DNA from: Funneliformis mosseae
Lineage: Eukaryota > Glomeromycota > Glomeromycetes > Glomerales > Glomeraceae
Length of the DNA: 28,431 nucleotides
Direction: 5' to 3'
Assembly: GCA_910592005.1 (NCBI GenBank)
Contig: CAJVPP010000640.1
Coordinates: 1-28,431 of the forward strand
This document shows positions 1 through 10,174 of this stretch, piece by piece; position 1 is the stretch's first letter; each line of letters opens with the position of its first letter. Both the position numbers and the translations under genes were made by a program. The notes under the pieces were generated by a model. The model searched no databases. It had not been told where the DNA came from and saw only the letters and a list, made by a program, of their open reading frames with translations.

Positions 1-299
1 AGATTTTTGTAATTTCTTTTGATTTGTTTTTAATTTTATATTATTATACTTTCATAATAAAGATATTGCGAAACTACCGCACTTTAAAAAAAAAAAAAAA
101 AAAAAAAAATTTTTATAAATAATTTATCCATTTTTATATATAATTTATCTATTTTTAGTAATTATTTAATACTGTGTAATATGTGTATATAAAAATTTAA
201 TATGCACATGTGCATATTGTGCATATGAATTTTACACACTAAATCACATGCTAATTACAGAAATCTATAATATGCCATTTTTTACTTTAAAACTAAAAA
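1..299. other. AT-rich flank with a 24-nt poly(A) run
   Basis: No gene is visible. An uninterrupted run of 24 A lies at 86-109, followed by T-rich sequence. It could be the tail of an older retroelement ending here, but no element body is recognisable upstream of it within the window. Confidence 0.5.
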
Positions 300-3200
300 A
301 TCTATGGAAGCTGTCAAAAATAATGAAACTTACTTTCTTGATAGAAAATGATTAATCTGAACTAATCTCAATGCCAAAATCTGCTTTATCTGTCAAGTTC
401 TAGATCATCAATCACAGAATTATCAAAAAAAACTGTTCAATTTTACAAGATCGACAAACTCAACATTTGTATCAGCGTTATCAGCCTGTGTAATTTTACA
501 ATTATAAAGCACCTATTGTTGCTCTTAAACCACCCTCTCATTCTAAGAAACCTCAGACTACAGATAATCACAAGCCCATTCAATAGTAAAACAGTGTCAA
601 AAATAAATTTAACTCTAATAACGTTAACAAATTATCAAATTAACAAATAAAAGTATTGTTAACGTGCAATCCTTGTGAATTATAACAGTTAGACAGGGTG
701 TTCAGGTAGTGATTCTTTTAAGTTTATATAGTGACTCAATTCAGTTTATCTCAAGATTTATAAGCTACACAGTAGTGTATTCACGATAAGACTAGAAGCA
801 AGACAGCTCGATTGATTCAGAGGTATAATAATATGTTTATTGATGATAATAAAAATAAAGATAAGAAAGAATAATAGAAGAATAAAAAGATAAGAAAAAA
901 TACAAAAATCAAGAAAGTTAAAGTACTAGGTCGAATATTAGGCCAGGCGTCTCTACAAGAACTACTAAATGTATATCTAAAAGCAAAACCAAAAGAAAAC
1001 TAAAAGTGAATTACAAGCGAACTACTGTTTACATGATTCTATGGCTTTCTATTTATATTAATTTAATACATAGATGGATATAACAAATAAATCAAATATA
1101 TTTAATATGTCCGATATGTCAAAGATGTCAATTATATCAAATATGTTTAGTATATCAAATATATCAACTATATCAAATATGTCCTATATGTCTAATATTT
1201 AGATCTGCAATATATTGCGTCATGTTCATCAATCCAATCCTGTTACAATATCACATCCTAAATTACAAAATGTAGTTCATAGTCATCAATGTATCACTCT
1301 TATTCATTTCACCAATGATAAAGGTGAACAAATATTAGATACCAGCATTTATGTATCTTATCGTTAGATTGATAAAATAGATAAAGAATATCGCATAGCA
1401 AATGATAACTCAGATTAATCATCTCAACCAGAATTATTTATACAAATTTCTAATTAATGTTTACTATTTTAAAGTAATTCACCAAAATGAATTAAGATCT
1501 TTGCTTAACTGTTAAATAAGTTACTATAGTTGAAAAGTTCTTAATATCAATGTCTTACTCCTCTACCAGGTAGATTTACTAAACAAAACTTTCAATAAAG
1601 ATAGTATAAAAATTGAGGAATATACTTACGTAACTGGTCCTAATACAAATAATAATATTGTAAACAAATAATCTGCTAAACTGATTACTTTAAGAGATAA
1701 GAATGCTCTCCTCAGAACTAACCTTAAAAATAATATTATAAAACTTAATAATACAGGACATACTATTGTCAATATATAAAGAATTTTATAAACACAACTT
1801 GAAATCAATCCAGATGCCTTTGCTATTATTAAAGAAGTTACTTCTCCTTCTAGCTACAAAAATTAGCTGATGGTATTTTTATCCCTTCTACCTCTAAATA
1901 TTTTTAATGATTAATAACTTATAAAACTATGAACAAGTGGACCCTAATGATTTGATAGCCAATAATAATATAACAAATATTAATACTAACTACAATTTAT
2001 TTTTAATCAATAATACCTTATCTTCTTAACTTAATATTACAATATATAATGTTTGCTCTTTTATTTAACCACACAAATAACAATTCTTACTTAACACTTA
2101 TGAAATTAACTATTTATATATAATAGGCCTCTAAGAAATTAATTTTAAATCAACTAATAATACTTTATTTTTTTCAAAATTAACTTCATCTCAATATTTA
2201 CATTTTTTTAATTTTAATTAACAATCACAAAATTCAGGTTTCAGAGTTAGCCTCCTTATTAAAAAATAAATCACTGATCATATTTACTAATATTACAGTT
2301 AACACAGATATTACATTTTCGTCAATTTTTAATTTTGCAACCAATTTCGTATTAGATTAATTAATTGCTAGATATTAAGTTTAAATTCAACCTTTCAAAA
2401 ATAAATCTATAAGAAAGTATATAATATTATCAAATCAGCAATAGATCTCAATATAGAAATTATTTTAATAAGTGATCTTAACATGATTACAGATCATCCT
2501 AATAATATGTCAAATGCCAATTATTTCTTTACCTAACTTGAAAACCTTTAACTTTTCAACTCCTTTGACCTCCTATATAATAATGCTAATCAACAATTTC
2601 TATCATTTTTTCACGCTACATATCATCAACCTTTAAGAATTGATTATATTTATATCACATTACATATTTCAGTAGGTCTTAACAAAGCTTAAACTATCAA
2701 TATTAACACTAATATTTCTAATTATTTGATAGTTTTCATCAATGTAAATATAGTTGAACTTAATATTTCAAATAATAACAAAATCAGGTTAAAAAGAAAA
2801 TTTACCTTTATGACTCTATAGATGTATAATCTTGAATATAATTCGGTAAAAAGGTAGATAGTTTTCTTAGAAGTTATCAACTATTTAACCTCACTCCTGA
2901 TAGATTATATTCAAAACACATATTCAATTTTTTTGAGATGTATATAAGGATGTATTGAAAAAACAGCTAAGAAATATATTCTGTCACGGTATTTCTCTCA
3001 ACATTTTCGTGACCTCAGACTAAAGAATCTTTATCAACAATTAGTTTTAATACAAAAATTTCAATATACAACTAAAAGATGCATTCGCCTTAATACTATC
3101 TTATCAAATTAGCTTTAAGTATATAATACAGTTTTGATATTTTAATAAAATACAATTTAAATTAGCCACATATTAGTTTTTCTTATATTTCTAATCTCAT

Positions 3201-4060
3201 TAAATTCTGACAGAATATTACTAAGTTACTTAAAATTCATTTAATTATAATTAAATTAGAAGAAAACAAATATAAATCGAAATAAATTAAAGCAGCCTTC
3301 TAACGCAAATGTGATAATTTTTATGATAATCAAACTAGGATATATGATTCTATTCTTAATAGACAAAGACAAATAATTATTCTGAACAGATGCCTTAATA
3401 ACTCATCTGATGATCTCAGTCTACTTATCTCAGCTAAAAATGTCAAATGTGAAACTAACTAACATTTTCAATAAATAACAAGTGTTAGGCACCATTTTGT
3501 ATTATTTCTTGATGACTAGAAAAATTGGTATAAGCTTATTAAAACAATTAATCCTTAAATTTATGATAACCTTATAGATTCATTAAGTGAAAACAAATAG
3601 TTCAAACTTCTCTAAACATTATCCAATGACAAAGCTTCTGGTCCTTTCAAAATTTTAAATGAAATATTGAAACATTTAGACTTTAAAATGAAATATATTT
3701 TTTAGATCTTCATTTATACCTGCTTCAAACTTTCTTATATGTCTGACTGATAGAATTTGGTATTCATTTATCCAATTCTAAAACCTAAACTATGAGAATA
3801 TAATTTGAACAACATTCATCCTATAACTTTATTAGAATGCCTTTGTAAAGTAATTGTAAAATTAATCAACAAATAACTTTTAGATACTCTTTCAAAAAAT
3901 TCTGTTTTACGAAAAAACAATTTTACTAGATTATCATTTTATTCTATATTCAAATCAATATACATCCTTGATAACATTAAATTTGATCATTTATCATACA
4001 AGATAGAAGAACAATTATATAATTATATAAGTATAATTAAAATTTATAGTATCAAAAGAA
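300..4060 (+). mobile_element. Decayed LINE-type (non-LTR) retrotransposon
   Basis: No intact frame survives, but plus-strand translation gives ordered LINE motifs. At 382-423 is a zinc-knuckle pattern CX2CX4HX4 in which the last Cys codon reads TAT (Tyr), as expected in an ORF1/gag-like protein. Around 2450-2680 is an endonuclease-like stretch: a GDFN-type motif reading SDLN, followed by a conserved RIDYI-like block near 2637. Around 3630-3960 is the start of a reverse-transcriptase domain: KASGP, then an IYPILKP block, then the N.HPITLLE..CK region. Stops mostly look like CAA/CAG to TAA/TAG or TGG to TGA. The catalytic half of the RT and the 3' end are not recognisable, so the copy is truncated or decayed beyond about 4060. 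The 5' boundary is approximate. It encodes nothing functional now. Confidence 0.75.
1080..1196 (+). repeat. 9-bp tandem repeat, 13 units
   Basis: Thirteen consecutive 9-nt units approximate ATATCAAAT or ATGTCAAAT. Ten in-frame units from the ATG at 1107 run on to a TAG at 1200-1202 and would encode a (Met/Ile)-Ser-X repeat. The array lies in the ORF1-side part of the decayed retrotransposon. Whether it was once a coding repeat of the element or arose later cannot be told from one copy. Confidence 0.8.
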
Positions 4061-7060
4061 TTAGGTGAATTTGATTAATTAGATAAATCATATAGATCCT
4101 TGATATTTTTCTGATTTGTAATTGTTAATCATTACTGCACATTATCATCTGACAGTTCTTATGTGATATTTTCTATACTTGAAGTAATGTCTATTTCTAA
4201 TACTAATAATACTAAGAAAATATTAAATTATATTAAAAAATATAAATAGTTAATTTTAAGAAAAATAAAGAAAGTTAATATATCATTATTAGTTAAAAAA
4301 TTTTTTTTATTAGTTAATTTAAAGTTAATGAAAAATTACAAGTTATATAAACATAATTTTATTAGTTTATTAATATATGAAAATAAGTATTTAGCTAGCC
4401 AATCAATGGATTTTTATTTACTCTTTATTTTACTAAGAATTAGATATCTTTTTTATTAAATTTACTAATTAATAAATTTTTAATTATATTTCTTTACAAA
4501 TGATTAAATATAAATCTCTTATTTTTTAGTATATTCAGCAAATTTTATTAAATCTAAATCTTATTATTCTTTTCTTACTAATTGTATAATTTTTTTTAAT
4601 AATATATCTCACATTAATGTACATTAAGTTAATTATTAAAATATATTAAATCTAAATTATAAATAATAATTATAATTAGATTATTAAAATAATTCTACTA
4701 ATAATTTAGATCATATTATTTAATTATTAAATAAATCAGTATTATTTTATATATGTATTGTAAATTATTAATATTCAAGATATATAGTTAAACTAATGAT
4801 TTATTTCTTTCAAATTCTTTAATATAAATAGCAAATAATTTTAAAATATTTCTTAATTTTTCAAAAATATTTTAAGGGATATCACTAGTAATAATTAATT
4901 TTATTTTTATCATTTAGATTAAGTTATTCTTAATAATAGTAGATTAAATAACTAATTTTATATAATATAAATAATAAATACAAGAAAATAAAGAATTTTA
5001 TTGTATTTTATAAAGCAAAATCAAGCAATTTCTTTTCTATATTTTCATATTATAAGTATTAAAGTATTTCAATTGTTACTCTAATGATTATAAAAATAAT
5101 AACTGATAACTTTTATTCATAAATGAATACCATGTATTTAACAATTAGAAATATTTTTTTGAGATAGTTTATTTTAGGATTTTCTAAGTATTCTTAATTT
5201 AGTACATTATTTATAATGATTATAATAAATTTATTAATATATCTTTTTTATTGTAGTTTTAAATTCTATTACTATATTTTTTTACAATATAATATTTTCT
5301 TTAAAAGTAGTTGTTTTAAAATAATATTAGTTTTATCATATAATTTATAATAAAAATTTTCTGAATATTTAATTATTTATTATTTATCAAATAATAGTAA
5401 AATTTTCAATTAATACTGATTAAACAATTATTATAAATGCTTAAATTTCTGAATTAAAAAGTATTTGATAAAATATAACATAAAGAAATTTTAAATGAAA
5501 AATAGATCTTTTTAGAAATAAAATAAAAATTTTATTTTTAATTATATTAAATAAAATACTTGTTTAATATAAAATATATATAAAAAAACTTCTAGAATAA
5601 TTTGATCTTTAATAATAAAAATATAATTATTATAATCATCAAGTTAAAGATGGCGTTGCAACATTGTGACACTTATTTGTCACCTGTTGCAACTTAAATT
5701 TTAATAATGTTGCAATTTGTTGCAACATTGTGATGCTTATTTGTCACCTGTTACAACTAATTGAGGCGCCATCTTTACATCAAGTATTTATTACTTTTTA
5801 TATTTGATATCTTAGATTATGAAGTTCTATTTTATATTTATATCTTTATATTACTTATTATATTTTTTAAAATATAAAGCATTTTTATATTATATTCCAG
5901 AATATGTTTTATATTTATATATTTTTTTTTTATCAGAACTAATAATAACTTAAATTCAGATCAAAATTTTTCTCTTAGCTTTAATATAATATTAAAGTAA
6001 ATATAGTAAATAAAAAAGTATACTATATAATAATAATCAAATTATAAATCAAATTTTAAGTTTATATTTAAAAATTTTTTAAATTTAAAAATGAAATATT
6101 AATTATTTCAAATTTATCTATAATATTAATTAGGTCTAAAAAATTTTTTTTAATTTGAATTTAATAATTTGAATAATAATTTTAAATATTAATGAATTAG
6201 TAATATTTAATTAAGATAAATATAATTATCTTCAAGAATTAACTATAATAATATTTTCTTTTACTCTATATAGTAATTATTATTATTATTTTTGAATTAT
6301 TATAATATATTATTTAATATAATTTACATTGTAATTTATGCTTAAAGATCTTAAAATACTATAATTTTATAATTTTAAATCAGATAGTTTATTAAAATCT
6401 GATTATTTACTAATTCTATTTTTATATTTTTTAATAATATAAAAAAAGAAATAAAAATATTAAAATTTAACTTTTATAAAAAAATATTTTAATCAAAAAA
6501 ATTAAAACTTGTAATTTTAAATTATATTAATTAATATAAAAAAAAATTTTTTAATTTTACTTAAAATAAAATCTTATATTTAATAAATAATTTTTAATTA
6601 ATTTTTAGCAAATTTGTATATAAAACTACTAAAAAAATAAAGATTATTAATATGATTATTAAACATATAAAATAAAAAAGTTAATGATTATATAAATCTT
6701 AAAAATGTTAAATTAATTATAATATTTTAAAATAGAACTATAAATAATATTGATTAAAATTTTGATTTTAAAAATTATTAAAAAAATATTATACAAGTTA
6801 TTGATAAATTTTATAGTATTATTTATATTACTTTTTTTAATTTTTTTAAATTAGTTCTTTTATAATTAATATTGAACTTGAAAGAAATTTTTATTAAAAT
6901 TTAATTAATTTTAAAAATTGTTATATATTTTTCTTTATAATTTTTTAATATTATATTTAATATTATATTTATAATCTGGTTTTTTTTTATAATTATTATA
7001 ACAATTTATTTAAATTAAATACTTAAATAATCTAATAATCATTCTACTTTTCTTTTGTTA
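4061..7060. other. AT-rich gene desert
   Basis: About 3 kb of nearly pure A/T sequence with stops in every frame and no open frame above 60 codons. It probably represents old transposon sequence eroded past recognition, continuing from the LINE on its left. The one island of mixed composition is the small inverted-repeat element at 5645-5777. The right edge is sharp: from about 7060 the sequence regains C and G. Confidence 0.6.
5645..5777. mobile_element. MITE-like element, 11-bp TIRs, 8-bp TSD
   Basis: The ends are a perfect 11-bp inverted repeat: TAAAGATGGCG at 5645-5655 and CGCCATCTTTA at 5767-5777. They are flanked by identical 8-bp direct repeats CATCAAGT at 5637-5644 and 5778-5785, the footprint of DNA-transposon insertion. 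Inside are two direct copies of a 40-bp unit (5655-5694 and 5719-5758, 3 differences). Each unit has the self-complementary GTTGCAAC at both ends (one copy reads GTTACAAC) and GTGAC/GTCAC inside, so each folds into a hairpin. There is no coding capacity, so it is non-autonomous. An 8-bp duplication fits the hAT or P superfamilies, but the target does not match the usual hAT nTnnnnAn preference and the tips are not a standard hAT CA..TG, so the superfamily is open. Confidence 0.85.
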
Positions 7061-8487
7061 ATATAAAAGGAATTTGTATAACCAAACCTCTATAAAATTA
7101 ATAGGCTAAACTCGTTTCGATTTTAAAACTAGTTTCTGTTATAGCAAATAATCCGAATCAGGTTGAACCTTTTCTTTAAAGATTTCTGATCTTCGGATCA
7201 ACGGAGAAATAAACATTACATATGAGGATAGGATGATTTTTTTGGAATCATATGGCGAAAGACCAGTATAGTAGGCAGAAATTGGTTAAATTCCTCTTTT
7301 TTTTTATCTTTATTTTTGATTGTCCGCTCAACCATCACCTTCTCTTTTTTATTTTTAGATCCTGTGAAAAAGGTCTAAATGAGTTTAGGATGTCATAGAA
7401 GGTCATTAACTCATAGAGGAATTTTTAACCCCCAATTATTCTTGTTTAAATGAATGTATTCATTTCAGGAGGTTATTTTCATTCAAATTAACATCTAAAA
7501 AAAGAAATAGGGCGTTTATCAAAAAAATTGACCCGCAGTATTTATAACTTCTTTCGGAAATAATTTTTCGTTGAATAGTGAATAAAAAGAATTTATTCGA
7601 AACTTGAATTAATTACCAAGGAATGTAATTAATTTGATGCTTTTCCCGAAATTTACGAAAATTGGAAGAACTTTCAAAACGATATATTGTTCACATTTTA
7701 AGTAAAAAAGACTTTTTTGATAGGTATAAATATTGGTTATTTTATTAATAATGCTATGTATATATATGTATGTATATATTTTTAACTATATGCAAATAAG
7801 ATAATGTATAATAACAAATATAAAAAAAAAAAAAGGAAATTAAAGCCCGCCAAAACCCGAGACCAGTAATTAATATTAATTTAAAAACTCGGTACAAATT
7901 AAATACAGTTACCCTTTTTATTTTAAAAAAAAGAATAAAAAAAAAAAAAATTAAAATAAAATAAAATAAACCATAGTGAGGAGTAAAATCTTATTTATTT
8001 GTTTCATATTAAAAATCTTGTGATTTTATAAATTCTAAAAAAGGTACAATGTTCTATATGAATTAACTAAGTAATTAAATGTTTTTTTTGTAAAAAAAAA
8101 AAAAAAATTTTTTTTTTTATTAATGTGAAGATGAAAAAGATGAGTGATGAAAAATAAGAAACGCCGAAAAAAAATTCCAATATAAAAAAAAAAAAAATTC
8201 AGATTTTGCCGCCGATTACATGATTTTTTCAGATTTTTGTTTGCCATTTTTTTTTTTTTTTTTTAAAAAAAAAAATTAGAAAAAAACGAATAAAGTTCAT
8301 CGAAGTAAATTTTTTTTTTTTTTTTTTTGTTGAAAAAGTTATTTACAAAAGTCCAGCTGTGTTTGTTTGTTTGTGAAATCTAATTACATAAATAAAAATC
8401 TAAGTTTGTTTAAAATCGAAACCGAAAAAAAAAAAATTTTTTTTTTGGACTACGTAAAAAATGTCATTCATTTACATGTTGACAGGT
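7061..8487. other. 3' flank and UTR region of the zinc-finger gene
   Basis: No protein gene is seen. The left part (7061-7900) is of ordinary complexity. It contains an 8-bp-stem palindrome AAATGAAT-GT-ATTCATTT at 7448-7465 and an inverted CATATGA/TCATATG pair at 7219-7225 and 7248-7254. The right part (7920-8460) is dominated by long A and T homopolymers, including adjacent T and A runs near 8080-8120. On the minus strand this would be the 3' UTR of the C2H2 gene, and several AATAAA-type signals (TTTATT on the plus strand, e.g. near 7992) are available. Homopolymer lengths here are prone to sequencing error. Confidence 0.5.
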
Positions 8488-9801
8488 TTAAATTTTTTTT
8501 GCACCAGCATTTGGAAGAGTTGCTTGAGCACAAGGAGCACCACCATCTGAACGAAGATGACGATTCAAAGCATCTAATCTAGCAAAAGCACGCCCACAAT
8601 GGCTACAAACGTGAGGCTTAAAACCCAAATGTAAATTATAATGACGCTTTCGATCATGTTGTCTAGCGAATGCTCGCATACAACCTTGATAACCACAAAG
8701 AAAAGGTCTTTCGTCGGTATGAGTACGTAAATGACTTTTAAGGTTATACTGACGAGTAAAAGTTTTTGGACAATCCTCGTAAGGACAAGCAAAAGGTGCA
8801 GCGACTTTAGATTTACGAGCAGGTTTTGGAGGTGCCAAATTCATTGTATATAACCTTTCTACCATATCACTTGGAAGTGATTTACGATGACCCCGATGAG
8901 AAACCGTAGAATGGTTTCTGCCACGTAATAAACTTGAATCTGATTTTCTACTGGTAACTTTATGTTTGACTGATGCTTGTTCCTGCTGAACTTCTTGTTG
9001 CTGATGCTGCTGATGCTGATGCTGTTGATTCTGCTGTTGTTGCTGCTGTTGTTGTTGAACTTCAGCGAGATGAACTTGTTGTTCCATAATGTTCATTTGA
9101 GAATTTGTAATTGACATGGTCGTTGATAATTGTTCATCGGGAGTAGGTGCAGAAGTAGATTGTAATGGGGGAAGTTGAATTGTATAAGGGTAAAGGCTAT
9201 CAGCGATAGCAGCAGCCTTTGTGGGAGTGATTGGGGTTGCCGGTACCAAGTTAAACATTGGCTGAGGTTCAACTGATAAGCAATGAGCAAAGGTAGTATC
9301 AGAGAAAAAATTATCCGTAGCAGAGGTCTGATCATTTGAAGGGGGAATGTTTGTGTCGAGTTTAAGCGAAGGAACCGGTTCAACAGCTAAATCGCCAAAT
9401 TGTTGAAACTGTGCATCAATTTCATAGGTTTCTTGATTGATCTGTGAAAAGTCCGAAGTGTATTCAAAAGAATTCCTTCTCTCTTGTTCAAAGTACATCG
9501 TATCAGTCGGAAGATTTGGTGAAGAAAGTCCAGAACTTATACAAGATGCATAACCATCAGATGAAGGTTCATAATCTGAAAGCGAAGGAGAGGATTCTAA
9601 ACTTTCTTGAAATGAACTCTGTGGTGAACCATAAGATGGGGTATAATCAAAGTGTTGTTGTTGGTAAAAGTTAAAATCTTCAACAAACGAAGGTTGAAAA
9701 GTAGCAGTTTCAGGTTGATAATAACCAACTTCAGGTGTAAGATCTTTTTGATTGAAATTTGGATAGAAATATTCGGTGGGGATATCTTGAACTAGATCCA
9801 T
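8488..9801 (-). CDS. CRZ1: Crz1-like C2H2 zinc-finger transcription factor
   Basis: Single-exon frame of 437 aa with a C-terminal DNA-binding domain. Finger 1 uses C339, C344, H357 and H361 (with RQYNLKSHLRTHTDERPF). Finger 2 uses C369, C374, H387 and H391 (FARQHDRKRH). Finger 3 uses C399, C402, H415 and C424, so it is C2HC. This order, including a last finger closed by Cys in an RSDGGAPC-like tail, is the signature of the calcineurin-responsive factor Crz1. The N-terminus is Ser/Gln/Pro-rich and disordered-looking, with a Gln tract at 249-257 extending as a Q/H-rich stretch to about 273, basic NLS-like segments at 286-310 and 326-333, and PSLKLD at 144-149, which fits the loose calcineurin-docking pattern PxIxIT. 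By family it would enter the nucleus after dephosphorylation and drive calcium/stress genes. Orthology versus another Crz1/Mst-type paralogue is unproven. Confidence 0.85.
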   Translation of the reverse strand: MDLVQDIPTEYFYPNFNQKDLTPEVGYYQPETATFQPSFVEDFNFYQQQHFDYTPSYGSPQSSFQESLESSPSLSDYEPSSDGYASCISSGLSSPNLPTDTMYFEQERRNSFEYTSDFSQINQETYEIDAQFQQFGDLAVEPVPSLKLDTNIPPSNDQTSATDNFFSDTTFAHCLSVEPQPMFNLVPATPITPTKAAAIADSLYPYTIQLPPLQSTSAPTPDEQLSTTMSITNSQMNIMEQQVHLAEVQQQQQQQQQNQQHQHQQHQQQEVQQEQASVKHKVTSRKSDSSLLRGRNHSTVSHRGHRKSLPSDMVERLYTMNLAPPKPARKSKVAAPFACPYEDCPKTFTRQYNLKSHLRTHTDERPFLCGYQGCMRAFARQHDRKRHYNLHLGFKPHVCSHCGRAFARLDALNRHLRSDGGAPCAQATLPNAGAKKI

Positions 9802-9903
9802 TACGTATTTGTTTGTGAAAGTCGTTAAAACGAAAAAAAAAAGTAAAATAAAAAAAAAGTTTACGAAGAATTACGAACGAAATTTAAGCGAGAGAATGGT
9901 GGG

Positions 9904-9928
9904 TTATATATAAATATATATATTTTTT
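9904..9928 (-). promoter_or_regulatory. TATA-rich core promoter of the zinc-finger gene
   Basis: A TATATATA-rich block lies about 100 bp upstream of the minus-strand ATG at 9799-9801, with an A/T-rich leader between. It is the only obvious core-promoter candidate for this gene. The block is also simple sequence, so its role is inferred from position only. Confidence 0.4.
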
Positions 9929-10143
9929 TATCCTATGTAGGATAATCGTAAAATGCGAATCGTATTCCGAGAAAAAATAATAATGATCAATATAAATCGT
10001 GATAAAAGAAATCTTCGTTAAATAATTAATAATAATAATGGTTATTGATATCAAGGTAATATGTATAACGTTTAAAAATAGAAGATAAAGAGATGATTGG
10101 CCAAAAGATTCGTGTAATTATCAAAATAGTAAAAGAAAATTTT

Positions 10144-10174
10144 TTTGGCGGGAAACTTTCACGAGTTATAAATA
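10144..10174 (+). promoter_or_regulatory. E2F-like site plus TATA box, no gene seen downstream
   Basis: TTTGGCGGGAAA at 10144-10155 matches the E2F/DP consensus well. It is followed 11 bp later by TATAAATA at 10167-10174 in plus orientation. A TATA box would place a start near 10200, but no plausible protein frame follows. It lies about 340 bp upstream of the Crz1-like start, so it could equally be an upstream element for that minus-strand gene. Confidence 0.35.

Noticed and set aside
9093..9383. 96-codon frame on the same strand inside the zinc-finger gene
   Set aside because: An alternate frame of a strong coding region; Leu/Pro/Ser-rich shadow with no motif.
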